Source of the DNA: Prochlorococcus sp. AG-402-K04
GTDB taxonomy: Bacteria; Cyanobacteriota; Cyanobacteriia; PCC-6307; Cyanobiaceae
DNA: 40,615 nucleotides
Reading direction: 5' to 3'
Assembly: GCA_003216895.1 (NCBI GenBank)
Contig: QCID01000010.1
Coordinates: 1 to 40,615, forward strand
The notes below the pieces were generated by a model, which was not told the DNA's origin, did not search any database, and worked only from the letters and a program-made list of their open reading frames with translations. Positions 8,913 to 18,375 of this stretch are shown here, one piece after another (positions within the stretch are counted from its first letter, which is position 1; every line of letters starts with the position of its first letter). The position numbers and the translations under genes are program-made.

Positions 8913-11020
8913 TTAAGACCACTATGTCTTATTAAAGCTTCAGTAGAGGGAAGTCTTCCTCTAAATTGTTTGAAAACCTTATTGGGTGAACGACTACCAC
9001 CAAGACTAAGAATTGAATCGCGATATTTTTTACCAATCTTTCGTACTTTATCTTGATTAGCAAGGCCTGCCTCTTCAAATGCGGCAAAGGCATCAGCACT
9101 GAGCACCTCAGCCCATTTATAAGAGTAGTATCCAGCTGCATAGCCACCAGCAAAAATGTGACTGAAGGCACAGAGAAATTGATCTTCTGGAATAGGATCC
9201 ATCACGGTTGTGTTTTTTGCAATTTCTCGTCGTAATTCATCTGGGGAAATTTCTAAATCTTCGTTCCATTGACTATGGAGTTTTAGATCAGTAAGAGCAA
9301 AATGTATTTGCCTTAAAGTTGCAAGTCCAGAATTGAATGTTCTGCTTAGTCTCAATTTAGTGATTTCTGATTCTGGTAATGGCTCTTTCGTTTTCCAATG
9401 TATGGCTATTTCAGAAATTGTTTGATCCTCTAAGCACCAATTTTCCATAAATTGGCTTGCTAATTCGACAGCATCCCATTCAACGTTATTAATGCCGGCT
9501 GCTTGAGGGTAATTTACAGTTGTCAGCATATGTTGTAGTCCATGACCAAATTCATGAAAGAGAGTTTCTACTTCTTCGAAGCTCATTAGACTAGGTTTGT
9601 CCGAAATAGGAGGCGTTTGATTGCAGACTAAATAGGCTACCGGGAGGACAATATCATTTTTCGTTTTTTGGTTTCGGCACAAACATTCATCCATCCAAGC
9701 ACCTCCTCTTTTTGTCGCAGGACGACTAAAGGGATCTAGATAGAAAGATGCAATTTTTTGGCCATCTATATTTTTAACATTGAAGAAACGGACATCTTCA
9801 TGCCATAAAGGAGCTGAATTACTTGCCTCTTCAATCTCAATTTCAAAAAGTCTTTTGCACAAGTTGAATAGACCATTAAGAACTTGATCTAAAGGAAACC
9901 ATGGCCTGAGTTTCTCTTGGTCAAGATCGTATTTCTCCTTGCGTAGAACTTCAGCCCAAAAACTTAGATCCCATGGAGATAACTCAAAATCTTTGTTTTC
10001 TCCATTTCTTTTGGCACACTCACGAAGATGTATAAGTTCTTTTTCAGCATGAGGCATTGCAGCTAATCTCAATTCTTCGAGTAACATCTCAACAGCATTT
10101 TCACTATCTGCCATCTTTGTGGCCAAACTAATTTCACACCAGTTTTTATATCCCAATAGTTTTGCCTGTTTGTTTCTGAGATCTAAAATTTCTTCAATTA
10201 TTTTTTTGTTACTAAGCTCTCCATCGCTAGCTCTGCTTACAAAGGCTCTATAAACTTTCTCTCTTAGGCATCTATCTTTTGCATAAGTTTGAAAAGGGAT
10301 GTACCTAGGCATATCTAAGCCAACTCTCCATGGGCCATTTGATGCTGATGGATCATTGCCTTCTTCGTCTTTGTCACCAGAATCCTTTGCCGCAAGAGCC
10401 AATGTTTCAAGTGCTCTTTCAGGAAGCCCCTCGACTTCTGACTTGTTTTTTAATAAAAGACTCCAATTCTTAGTTGCATCTAATACATTGTTACTAAAAG
10501 TAGTTGATAATTCAGCTAGTCGCTCACTGCGAGAATTAAATAGTGCTTTTTCATTAGCTTCTAGGCCAATTCCTTTGTTTTGCATCGTTATTAGTTCTGT
10601 ATCAATTATTCTCATTTGTGTTTCATCCTTTATGTTTCCATTCTCTTTCAAATTTGAGAGCGCCTTAAAAATGACTTCGTTTTGAGCAAGCTGATTGCTA
10701 AATCTGACGATTGTGGGTTGCTGATTTGAATGAACCTCACGTAGCTCAGTGGAATTGCATACAGCATTCAGATGACTGACAACTCCCCAGCTCCACCGTA
10801 GCTTTTCACCAATATCATAAAGCTGAGGCATTACATCTTCCCAACTTAGAGAGCTTTTGTTTGGTAATTGTTTTTCGAGTCGTTTTTCTAGTTTATTTAA
10901 TTCTTCATTTAATTCTTTTATCAGTTTGGGTATATTTTCAGTAATCTCCTTAGGAGTGATTTTATCGTAATCAGGAAGACCTTCACCTTTTAGTAGTGCT
11001 GTTGGCTTAATTGAAGTCAT
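8909..11020 (-). CDS. prlC: Oligopeptidase A (M3 family zinc metallopeptidase)
   Basis: The protein has 703 residues. The zinc motif HEFGHGLQHML lies near residues 486-496 inside ETLFHEFGHG, with the third ligand glutamate expected in the following helix (NNVEWDAVELASQF). The long helical N-terminal half and the C-terminal FAGGYAAGYYSYKWAEVLSAD are typical of the thimet oligopeptidase family, where PrlC degrades short cytoplasmic peptides including released signal peptides. No signal sequence is seen. It is the last gene of the minus-strand block, 16 bases after ndhD, and overlaps the convergent hydrolase gene by four bases at the stop codons. Confidence 0.95.
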   Translation of the reverse strand: MTSIKPTALLKGEGLPDYDKITPKEITENIPKLIKELNEELNKLEKRLEKQLPNKSSLSWEDVMPQLYDIGEKLRWSWGVVSHLNAVCNSTELREVHSNQQPTIVRFSNQLAQNEVIFKALSNLKENGNIKDETQMRIIDTELITMQNKGIGLEANEKALFNSRSERLAELSTTFSNNVLDATKNWSLLLKNKSEVEGLPERALETLALAAKDSGDKDEEGNDPSASNGPWRVGLDMPRYIPFQTYAKDRCLREKVYRAFVSRASDGELSNKKIIEEILDLRNKQAKLLGYKNWCEISLATKMADSENAVEMLLEELRLAAMPHAEKELIHLRECAKRNGENKDFELSPWDLSFWAEVLRKEKYDLDQEKLRPWFPLDQVLNGLFNLCKRLFEIEIEEASNSAPLWHEDVRFFNVKNIDGQKIASFYLDPFSRPATKRGGAWMDECLCRNQKTKNDIVLPVAYLVCNQTPPISDKPSLMSFEEVETLFHEFGHGLQHMLTTVNYPQAAGINNVEWDAVELASQFMENWCLEDQTISEIAIHWKTKEPLPESEITKLRLSRTFNSGLATLRQIHFALTDLKLHSQWNEDLEISPDELRREIAKNTTVMDPIPEDQFLCAFSHIFAGGYAAGYYSYKWAEVLSADAFAAFEEAGLANQDKVRKIGKKYRDSILSLGGSRSPNKVFKQFRGRLPSTEALIRHSGLN

Positions 11021-11036
11021 TTTTTAGGTTCAAAAA

Positions 11037-12611
11037 CTAACTGATTGGTACAAGGTTATTGGTAATTAATGATTGTGCGAGAGCATTTGTTGATACCTCA
11101 TATAAATCAATAGCTATCCTTGGCCAAAAACCTATTACTAATGTAGGAACTAAGAGGCTTAAACCTATTGAAAGCTCTCTCGCATCCATTTCTTTGACTA
11201 TCGATAAAGCAGGTATCCTTGGGCCAAAGAATACTCTTCTACACATTGAAAGAAGGTAGATAGGTGTTAAGACCAATCCAATAGCTGCTAAAAGGATTGT
11301 TATTGCTCTAAATAACGAAGTGAAACCTTCTTGACTAGTTATGCCTAGAAAAACTGTGATTTCACTTATAAACCCACTCATCCCTGGTAAGGCAAGTGAT
11401 GCTAAAGAACTGGCTAAGAAAAATGCAAAAGTAATTGGCAAAGCCTTTGCAAGACCGCCCATATTCGGGATTGAAAGAGTATTTGTTCTTTCATAAAAAC
11501 TTCCAGTAACAAAAAACATTGCGGCAGCAATCAGGCCATGGCTAATCATTTGGAGCATCGCTCCACTGATTCCAAGCGCATTAACTGCACCAATTCCAAC
11601 AAGAACAAAACCCATATGACTTACAGAACTGCAGGCTATGCGCCTTTTTACATTATCTTGAGCAAAAGCATTTAGAGCGCCATAAATAATATTTACTATC
11701 CCAATGATGATTAAAGCTGGGGCGAGTATTAAATGAGTGTCCGGTAAAATTTGGACATTAAATCTTATAAGAGCATAACCTCCCATTTTTAATAAAACAC
11801 CGGCTAATAACATTGAAACCGGTGCATTTGCCTCCCCATGAGCATCTGGTAGCCAGGTATGAAGTGGAAAGATAGGAAGCTTCACTCCAAAACCAATTAA
11901 AAAACCTAAATAACAAAATATCCCAAAATTACCAGTAAAAGATTTGGCTGCGATTTCATTTAAATTAAAGGTAAATTGATCTCCAGAAAGAGCTAAAGCA
12001 AGCCCACTAATTAATATTAAAAGGGAAGCTAGAGCTGTATAAAGGATGAATTTTGTTGCTGCATATAGTTTTCTTTTTCCTCCCCAAATAGCAATCAATA
12101 GATAGACAGGAACAAGTTCAAGCTCCCAAGCTAAAAAGAATAGTAAGAAATCTTGTGATAGGAAAACTAAAGCTTGGGCTGAAGCTTGAATTAGTAACAA
12201 AGCAAAGTAAAGTCTTGTTTTTTGTTTTACTTTCCAACTTGCGGCTGCGGACAAAAAAGTTATTAGACCGCTTAGAACTACAAGCGGTGCAGATATACCA
12301 TCTACACCTAATGACCATTCGAGTCCTATGGAAGGAAGCCATTGAAGTCTTTCAACTAACTGCAGACTTTCGCTACTTGGATCAAACAAATTGGCAAAAG
12401 CCAATACAATTATTAGAAAATCGGCTAATAAAATAACTAGGGCTATATTTCTTGGCAGATTAGAGTTTTTACTTTCTTGCGTTGGGAGGAAAGGCATTAT
12501 CAATGCTCCAACTATGGGTAGGAGCACAATGAGTGAAAGCCATGGAAATACTGTCTGAGAATCAATACTCATAGGCAGATTGGCATCCATAATTTGGGGC
12601 AAGTCAGCCAT
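11037..12611 (-). CDS. ndhD: NAD(P)H-quinone oxidoreductase chain 4 (NdhD)
   Basis: NdhD is a proton-pumping antiporter-like membrane subunit of the cyanobacterial NDH-1 complex, which takes electrons from ferredoxin to plastoquinone in respiration and cyclic flow. The 524-residue sequence is very hydrophobic, with about 14 membrane segments. Characteristic stretches are [18 protein letters not shown], the conserved glutamate in [16 protein letters not shown], and [20 protein letters not shown] with the functional lysine. This looks like the respiratory/cyclic D1-type paralogue rather than a CO2-uptake D3/D4 type, but that distinction is not certain by eye. It lies 36 bases after thrB on the same strand. 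Confidence 0.95.
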   Translation of the reverse strand: MADLPQIMDANLPMSIDSQTVFPWLSLIVLLPIVGALIMPFLPTQESKNSNLPRNIALVILLADFLIIVLAFANLFDPSSESLQLVERLQWLPSIGLEWSLGVDGISAPLVVLSGLITFLSAAASWKVKQKTRLYFALLLIQASAQALVFLSQDFLLFFLAWELELVPVYLLIAIWGGKRKLYAATKFILYTALASLLILISGLALALSGDQFTFNLNEIAAKSFTGNFGIFCYLGFLIGFGVKLPIFPLHTWLPDAHGEANAPVSMLLAGVLLKMGGYALIRFNVQILPDTHLILAPALIIIGIVNIIYGALNAFAQDNVKRRIACSSVSHMGFVLVGIGAVNALGISGAMLQMISHGLIAAAMFFVTGSFYERTNTLSIPNMGGLAKALPITFAFFLASSLASLALPGMSGFISEITVFLGITSQEGFTSLFRAITILLAAIGLVLTPIYLLSMCRRVFFGPRIPALSIVKEMDARELSIGLSLLVPTLVIGFWPRIAIDLYEVSTNALAQSLITNNLVPIS

Positions 12612-12647
12612 AAAGCTATCAGTTTTTGTTCGTTTTCATGAGTAGAA

Positions 12648-13595
12648 CTACCCAAAGGTGTTTGAAATACATTCGCTTCCTCTGAGTTGGAGGCTCATTA
12701 AAGGAGCACGACTTGCTACACCAGCAGCTTCCCAGGCTTTGACCATTGCGACACTGACTTCTCGGCCTTTAGTCGCTTTGCACAAGGCAAGAATGCTTGG
12801 ACCTGCTCCACTAATTGCACATCCTAAAGCTCCGGCAGCCTTTGCTGCTTCTCTTACCTCTAACCCACCTTTGATCAATCCCCATCTGTATGGTTCATGA
12901 AGCTTGTCATGCATGCCATCTGCAATGAGATCTTCATTCCCAGTTCTTAGTCCTTGAAGCAGAAGCGTGAGGGCTCCTAAATTGATCACTGCATCATTTA
13001 CTGGAATGTTTTCTGGCATGACACGCCTTGCTTCGCTGGTGCTAAGGCGAATAGATGGGATTGCAATTACTGCTTTTATTGATTGATCCCAATCACAGCG
13101 GACTACGCGCCATCTGTCGTTTGAAGTTTTAGCTGTTACGCAAAGACCTCCTATTAAAGACGGAACAACATTGTCTGGATGACCTTCTATATCTATTGCC
13201 AGCTCCAATAATTTTTCCTTAGGCAAAGGATATCCAGCAAGTGCATTTGCTCCAACTAATCCTGCCACAATTGCTGTAGCACTACTTCCAAGCCCTCTTG
13301 CAGGAGGCACAGCTAATTTTACTCTTGCTTCAAGAGCGACAGGCTCTACACCTGCAGTTCTCCAAACTCTTTGCGCCGCTCGATAAAAAAGATTCTCAGG
13401 GCCGCCTCTTAAATGATTACCTTCAGTACTTTCCATTATTAATTCAAACCTTTCAGCATTACCCTCAATCCTTTTAATAGTGAACTGATTGGAAAGATCT
13501 AATGCTGCACCTAGGCAATCAAACCCTGGACCAATATTGGCTGTAGTAGAAGGAACTTCTACTACGACAGTTTGTCCTATTTTTGGCGGCCCCAT
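12648..13595 (-). CDS. thrB: Homoserine kinase
   Basis: ThrB phosphorylates L-homoserine to O-phosphohomoserine for threonine synthesis. The 315-residue protein is a GHMP kinase: VPSTTANIGPGFDCLGAALD at the N-terminus, the ATP loop PPARGLGSSATAIVAG near residues 95-110, EGHPDNVVPSLIGG, and the C-terminal GCAISGAGPSILAL. Length is normal. The gene is noticeably richer in G+C than its neighbours: hand counts of seven 60-base lines average about 47 percent, against about a third in lines from glk and thrS. It follows glk by 11 bases and precedes ndhD by 36 bases. Confidence 0.97.
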   Translation of the reverse strand: MGPPKIGQTVVVEVPSTTANIGPGFDCLGAALDLSNQFTIKRIEGNAERFELIMESTEGNHLRGGPENLFYRAAQRVWRTAGVEPVALEARVKLAVPPARGLGSSATAIVAGLVGANALAGYPLPKEKLLELAIDIEGHPDNVVPSLIGGLCVTAKTSNDRWRVVRCDWDQSIKAVIAIPSIRLSTSEARRVMPENIPVNDAVINLGALTLLLQGLRTGNEDLIADGMHDKLHEPYRWGLIKGGLEVREAAKAAGALGCAISGAGPSILALCKATKGREVSVAMVKAWEAAGVASRAPLMSLQLRGSECISNTFG

Positions 13596-13606
13596 GTTTT
13601 TATCCT

Positions 13607-14650
13607 TTAGCTAAGTTTCCCATTTGATTCGGCATTTAAGCGTGCTCTGCAAGCTGAACTGAATAATGTCGCTTTTGGATCTTTAAGAACAATCAATGGG
13701 ATTTCCTTTAAATAAGATTGAAAGCGACCCTTATTACTAAATGCATTTAGGAAGTTAAAAGAGTTTATTCCATCGAGGTTTTTTGCGGCTGTTCCACCTG
13801 AAATCCATAACCCTGAAGAGCAAAGTTCTTGTAAAGCAAGGTCTCCAGCTGCAGATCCATAAGCATTTAGCCATAATTGCAAAGCTTCAGCCATTAATTT
13901 GTCTCCGTTATTTGCTTTTTCCCAAACAAGTGCGGGTAAATCTGTGAAAGCTGATTTGTCACTATCCATTTTTTTTAAAGTTTCCTGAAGTGGGTGGTTT
14001 TCATTTGATGGATCATCCAATTTCCATCTCGCAATCATTCCAAGGCCTTTCCCACTGACTATTCTTTCAATCGATACTCTTTGAATAGTTAGCTTCTTTT
14101 TTAGCCATTTGACTAATTCCCATTCGTTTTCTGTTCTTGGGGAAAATTCCCGATGACCACCTTCACTGGGAAATATAAAAATGTTTTTAGGTGTAATTAA
14201 TCCTCTGGACATTCCTAAACCAGTTCCAGCTCCGATAATTGCAACTAATTTTTGGTTGGTTTTGGTCTCAGAATTTAAAGTTCCTTGGATTACTTCATAT
14301 TGGTCATTTTTGAAAAATGGAATCCCATATATTAAAACTGAGAAATCATTTATTAATTCAATATTGTTTATTTTTGAAAGCTGAGATAATTCTTCTTTTT
14401 CTATATCCCAGCCTAGATTTGTAATCGTAACTTTCTGGTTTTTTATTGGGCCTGCTACTCCAATACATCCATATTCAGGGAGTGATATATGATTTGGTAA
14501 ATGTTTAAAAAAATCTTCAAATATTGAGTAAAAAGATTCCCATTCTGAAGAAATATAGTATTTTTCAAATAATTTTTTTGGATAGTTCTCGTTTGAATAA
14601 ATAGCTAATATAGTTTTTGTCCCTCCAAGGTCTCCAGCAAGTAAATTCAT
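13607..14650 (-). CDS. glk: Glucokinase
   Basis: The enzyme phosphorylates glucose with ATP to glucose 6-phosphate. The 347-residue protein begins with the phosphate-binding motif LAGDLGGTKTILAIY, followed by GCIGVAGPI, INDF (catalytic aspartate region), IGAGTGLGMS and EGGHREFSPR, which are the marks of the PF02685 glucokinase family. The late WISGGTAAKNL closes the ATP site. It lies 20 bases after thrS and 11 bases before thrB. The presence of glgA elsewhere in the window gives a possible source of glucose units from glycogen turnover, but no direct link is shown. Confidence 0.93.
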   Translation of the reverse strand: MNLLAGDLGGTKTILAIYSNENYPKKLFEKYYISSEWESFYSIFEDFFKHLPNHISLPEYGCIGVAGPIKNQKVTITNLGWDIEKEELSQLSKINNIELINDFSVLIYGIPFFKNDQYEVIQGTLNSETKTNQKLVAIIGAGTGLGMSRGLITPKNIFIFPSEGGHREFSPRTENEWELVKWLKKKLTIQRVSIERIVSGKGLGMIARWKLDDPSNENHPLQETLKKMDSDKSAFTDLPALVWEKANNGDKLMAEALQLWLNAYGSAAGDLALQELCSSGLWISGGTAAKNLDGINSFNFLNAFSNKGRFQSYLKEIPLIVLKDPKATLFSSACRARLNAESNGKLS

Positions 14651-14670
14651 TCTTTATGAAATTGTTTTAA

Positions 14671-16596
14671 TTATGATTTACTCTCAACTAAACTCTTTTT
14701 GCTGATTGATTCATCCATTATAAGTTTGAACTTATCCAAGGTCATTTTACCAAGATCTTTTCCCTCACGTGTTCTTACTGAGATTTCATTATTCTCTTCT
14801 TCTTTATCTCCAATAATTATCAAGAAAGGTATTCTTTGCATTGTGTGCTCTCTTATCTTAAAGCCCACTTTTTCGTTCCTTGTATCAACAGAAACTCTAA
14901 AACCATAATTTATTAATTTAGATTTAGTATCCATGCATGCATCGTTATTTCTGTCAGTTATCCCCATCACCACGATTTGAAGGGGGCATAACCATATTGG
15001 CAAGTTCCCAGAATAGTTCTCAATTAAAATACCAATAAATCTCTCAAATGAACCTAGAATTGCTCTATGCAGCATGACAGGGGGTTGTTTCTTTCCATCA
15101 ACATCTATGTAGCTTGAATTTAGCCTTTCAGGCATTGAGAAATCTACTTGAATTGTTCCGCATTGCCAGACTCTGTTAAGACAATCTTTGAGGGAGAATT
15201 CAATTTTTGGGCCATAAAAAGCCCCTTCTCCAGGTAGCAAAGACCAATCTAATCCTTTTGAATCAAGAGCATCCGAAAGAGCCTTTTCTGATTTATCCCA
15301 TACCTCATCACTTCCAACTCTTTTCTCTGGTCTTGTTGAGAGTTTAATGAGAATTGAATTAAAACCAAAGGCTTTATAGACTTCAAAAACAAGATCAATA
15401 AAGCTTTGAACTTCTTCTTGGATTTGTTCATTAGTGCAGAAAATATGTCCATCATCTTGTACAAAGTTTCTTACTCTCATTAATCCATGAAGAGCTCCAG
15501 ATGGTTCATTCCTATGACAAGATCCAAATTCTGAAAGTCTTATTGGAAGATCACGATAGCTTTTTAAACCTTGATTAAATACTTGTACATGACATGGACA
15601 ATTCATTGGTTTTATAGCATATTCTTTATTCTCAGATGTAGTAGTAAACATGTCCTCCTTAAATTTATCCCAATGTCCTGATTTCTCCCATAAACTTCTA
15701 CAAACTATTTGAGGTGATTTTAATTCTTGATAATCATATTTTGAAATCGTTTCTCGAATAAAATCTTGTAAAACTCTATAAATAGTCCAACCATTTGGAT
15801 GCCAGAAAATCATTCCTGGTGCTTCTTCTTGAAAGTGGAAAAGTGAAAGTTTTTTACCTAATTTCCTATGATCTCTTTTTTCTGCTTCTTGAATTCTATT
15901 AATATATTCTTTTAATTCTTTAGAATTCTTCCAAGCTGTTCCATATATTCTTTGAAGCATTTCGTTGTTAGAATCTCCTCGCCAATATGCACCAGAAACT
16001 TTCATTAATTTAAAAGCTCTTAGATGCCTTGTGTTTGGGACATGAGGTCCTCTACACATATCAATATACTCTTCATGTTTATATAGTTTTATAATTTCAT
16101 CTTTAGGTATATTTTTAATTATATCTAGCTTGAATGTTTCACCTCTTTCTGAGAAAACTTGTGTTGCTTTTTCAGGAGAAACTACTTCTACATCTACATC
16201 ATAATCTTTATTTATAAGTTCTTTTATTCTTTTTTCAATCTTCTCTAAATCTACAGGGGTAAATGTATCTTTGTATGAAATATCATAATAAAAACCATCC
16301 TCAATTACCGGGCCAATCGCCATTTTTGCATCAGGATATAACTGCTTTACTGCGTGACCAAGGAGGTGAGCGAATGAATGTCTAATAATTTCTAAACCTT
16401 CATTATCCTTTGATGTGATTATTTGTATTTCGGCATCATTCGTTATTGGAATACATGTATCCAAAAGATTACCATTGACCCTTCCCGCTAGTGCTGCCTT
16501 TGCTAAACCAGGACCAATATCTGTGGCTATTTTTTCAATTGTTACTGATGATTCATAGTTCTTTTCACTACCATCAGGTAAAGTAATTATTGGCAT
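14671..16596 (-). CDS. thrS: Threonyl-tRNA synthetase
   Basis: This class II synthetase charges tRNA-Thr. The 641 residues give the full bacterial layout: an N-terminal TGS domain (about 1-62), an editing domain with the [13 protein letters not shown] zinc-binding histidines and MCRGPHV, the catalytic core with the zinc cysteine in [14 protein letters not shown] and motif 2 around [12 protein letters not shown], motif 3 around [15 protein letters not shown], and a C-terminal anticodon-binding domain. The ATG at 16596 gives [14 protein letters not shown], a standard TGS start. It lies six bases after trpS, so the two synthetase genes are probably co-transcribed. Confidence 0.98.
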   Translation of the reverse strand: MPIITLPDGSEKNYESSVTIEKIATDIGPGLAKAALAGRVNGNLLDTCIPITNDAEIQIITSKDNEGLEIIRHSFAHLLGHAVKQLYPDAKMAIGPVIEDGFYYDISYKDTFTPVDLEKIEKRIKELINKDYDVDVEVVSPEKATQVFSERGETFKLDIIKNIPKDEIIKLYKHEEYIDMCRGPHVPNTRHLRAFKLMKVSGAYWRGDSNNEMLQRIYGTAWKNSKELKEYINRIQEAEKRDHRKLGKKLSLFHFQEEAPGMIFWHPNGWTIYRVLQDFIRETISKYDYQELKSPQIVCRSLWEKSGHWDKFKEDMFTTTSENKEYAIKPMNCPCHVQVFNQGLKSYRDLPIRLSEFGSCHRNEPSGALHGLMRVRNFVQDDGHIFCTNEQIQEEVQSFIDLVFEVYKAFGFNSILIKLSTRPEKRVGSDEVWDKSEKALSDALDSKGLDWSLLPGEGAFYGPKIEFSLKDCLNRVWQCGTIQVDFSMPERLNSSYIDVDGKKQPPVMLHRAILGSFERFIGILIENYSGNLPIWLCPLQIVVMGITDRNNDACMDTKSKLINYGFRVSVDTRNEKVGFKIREHTMQRIPFLIIIGDKEEENNEISVRTREGKDLGKMTLDKFKLIMDESISKKSLVESKS

Positions 16597-16602
16597 AATC
16601 GT

Positions 16603-17616
16603 CTATAGAGTTGAATAAAATCCAAGAGCATCTTTAACTCTCTTTAATGTTAACTTAGAAACCTCCTCGGCAGTAAGTTTGCCTTTATTTAGTATTGTTT
16701 TTAACTCTTCTGGATCATTCATTAATTCTTTATATTTTTCTTGAATTGGTTTGAGAACGTTAATCATTGCCTCTGTAAATTCTGGCTTGAACTTACCCCA
16801 GCCCATTTCTGCACAATACTCAGCTGCTTTTTCACGACCTAGGCCAGAAATTATTGAATAAATTGTTAAAAGATTATCAGCTTCAGGTCTTGAGTGATTT
16901 CCAAATTCTAATCCTAATTCTGAGTCAGTTTTTGCACGTTTTATTTTTTTAGTAATTACATCTGGACTGTCTAATAAAGTAATCCTACTATTTTCATTTG
17001 GGTCGCTTTTACTCATTTTCTTTGTTCCGTCTGTCAGGCTCATGACTTTGGAACACTCTTTCAAAATTAAGGGATTTGGAACTTTAAGTATTGGATTCTC
17101 TTTTGTTCCGAATTTTGAATTAACTCGTTGAGAAGCAATATCTCTCGCAAGCTCTAGATGCTGCTTTTGATCTTCTCCAACAGGAACCAAATCAGCGTCA
17201 TAGAGAAGAATATCCGCTGCCATAAGAACTGGATAATCTAATAATCCAATAGATACATTGTCGCCTTGTTTAATTGACTTTTCCTTAAACTGAATCATTC
17301 TTTCCATCCAGTTTAAAGGAGTTAAGCAATTTAATATCCAGCAAAGCTCGCTATGGGCGCTTATCTGACTTTGAATGAATATTGAGCATTTATCAGGATT
17401 CATTCCACAAGCTATATACAAAGCCGCTGTAGATAGAGAATTTTGATGAAGAGATTTTGGCTCATGCGGAGTGGTTATCGCATGAAGATCAACAACGCAG
17501 ACAAATGTTTCGTAATTTTCTTGTAATTCAACCCAATTTCTTATTGCTCCAAGCCAATTACCAATATGAACGTCTCCGGTGGGTTGAACTCCAGATAAGA
17601 CTCGCTTCTGATTCAC
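16603..17616 (-). CDS. trpS: Tryptophanyl-tRNA synthetase
   Basis: This class I synthetase charges tRNA-Trp. The 337-residue protein has the opening VLSGVQPTGDVHIGNWLG with the HIGH-type motif, the LMAADILLYDADLVPVGEDQ segment and the KKMSKSDP signature. The start is a GTG at 17616 that follows the TAA of the upstream gene with no base between them and in the same frame; family alignment favours exactly this N-terminus. An AAGGA sits just before the stop codon and may serve as a close-set ribosome-binding site. thrS follows after six bases. Confidence 0.97.
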   Translation of the reverse strand: MNQKRVLSGVQPTGDVHIGNWLGAIRNWVELQENYETFVCVVDLHAITTPHEPKSLHQNSLSTAALYIACGMNPDKCSIFIQSQISAHSELCWILNCLTPLNWMERMIQFKEKSIKQGDNVSIGLLDYPVLMAADILLYDADLVPVGEDQKQHLELARDIASQRVNSKFGTKENPILKVPNPLILKECSKVMSLTDGTKKMSKSDPNENSRITLLDSPDVITKKIKRAKTDSELGLEFGNHSRPEADNLLTIYSIISGLGREKAAEYCAEMGWGKFKPEFTEAMINVLKPIQEKYKELMNDPEELKTILNKGKLTAEEVSKLTLKRVKDALGFYSTL

Positions 17617-18141
17617 TTATCCTTGCTCGCTTGTATTTGTGGAATCATCTTCATTTGAACTTGCTTCTGTTGCTTGATCATTATCTTTTTCTTCAGGATC
17701 TTGAGCAACATTGTTTACCTGATCAGTATCAGCGACCTCTTGTTCTTTAACTGGTTTTTCTGGTCTTGCAAAAGGGTTGGGCTTTGTATTGACTGAGTTG
17801 TTATTTTCACCGTTATAGTTTCCCCTGTTACTTCTGCCTCTTCTTTGATCATTGGCAGGCGCTTGAGACCTATATTCGGCGACTAAATTTTCAAGATTTC
17901 CATCTTCAAGCATTTGGGCAAGAGTTCTTACTGCGAAACCTAGAACAGCGACAGTAGATCGAAGATTAAAGGCTTCTTGTAATGATCTGGCTGCTCGCAT
18001 TTCATTATCACTTAAGCGAATACGAAAGCCTCCTTCTCTATTGTTAGGACCTCGACCACCTCTGAAATTATTACGGCCATTTTGTCTTTGGTTTTGGAAA
18101 TCGCCACCATTAGATTGATTATTGGTGTAAGAGTCACCCAT
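17617..18141 (-). CDS. Hypothetical protein with ribbon-helix-helix-like core and low-complexity arms
   Basis: From the ATG at 18141 the protein has 174 residues. Residues 1-38 are rich in Gly, Asn, Gln and Arg (RGG-like). Residues 39-80 read as a short strand FRIRLS, a helix, a turn NLRS and a second helix, the outline of a ribbon-helix-helix domain. Residues 95-130 are again basic and polar, and the last 45 are strongly acidic (Glu, Asp, Asn, Ser). No tryptophan is present. A second ATG at 18147 and a TTG at 18165 are alternative starts; no clear ribosome-binding site decides. It lies directly upstream of trpS in the same frame. I do not know a named family; nucleic-acid binding is an inference. 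Confidence 0.72.
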   Translation of the reverse strand: MGDSYTNNQSNGGDFQNQRQNGRNNFRGGRGPNNREGGFRIRLSDNEMRAARSLQEAFNLRSTVAVLGFAVRTLAQMLEDGNLENLVAEYRSQAPANDQRRGRSNRGNYNGENNNSVNTKPNPFARPEKPVKEQEVADTDQVNNVAQDPEEKDNDQATEASSNEDDSTNTSEQG

Positions 18142-18147
18142 GAACAT

Positions 18148-18375
18148 TTTTGCCAATAGGGGCAAGTGTGACGCATAGCCGGTACTTTTGCGACATATTT
18201 GAATATCTTGATTAGCACTTTCACATCTAATGATATTGATCTCAGCGGAATAATTTGATTTCTTTAGGCATAAATTTTCTTCTTAAAACGTAAAACCTTC
18301 TTTCTTTGCGGTTATTAAGGGAAAATTTGCTTTAAAATGAAAGTTAGCTAAGAAGAAACTGTATTTATTGAAATC
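18148..18375. other. Divergent intergenic region
   Basis: These 228 bases separate the RHH-like gene (minus) from the YcjF-like gene (plus) and should hold promoters for both. On the plus strand TAAAAT at 18333-18338 is a fair -10 element about 38 bases before the GTG, but TTGCGG at 18306-18311 is too far away (21 bases) to be a normal -35. No RNA gene or strong hairpin is evident. The stretch beside the minus-strand gene is more GC-rich than the rest. Confidence 0.35.

Noticed and set aside
10299-10685. 128-codon open frame antisense to prlC
   Set aside because: It lies fully inside the well-supported prlC gene, has a serine/leucine-rich composition typical of antisense shadows and no recognisable domain.
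12155-12436. 93-codon open frame antisense to ndhD
   Set aside because: It lies opposite an intact membrane subunit gene and shows no family features; stop-free antisense frames are common there.
18012-18224. 70-codon minus-strand frame overlapping the RHH-like gene
   Set aside because: It overlaps the N-terminal arm of the RHH-like gene in another frame, and the other frame has the plausible domain.
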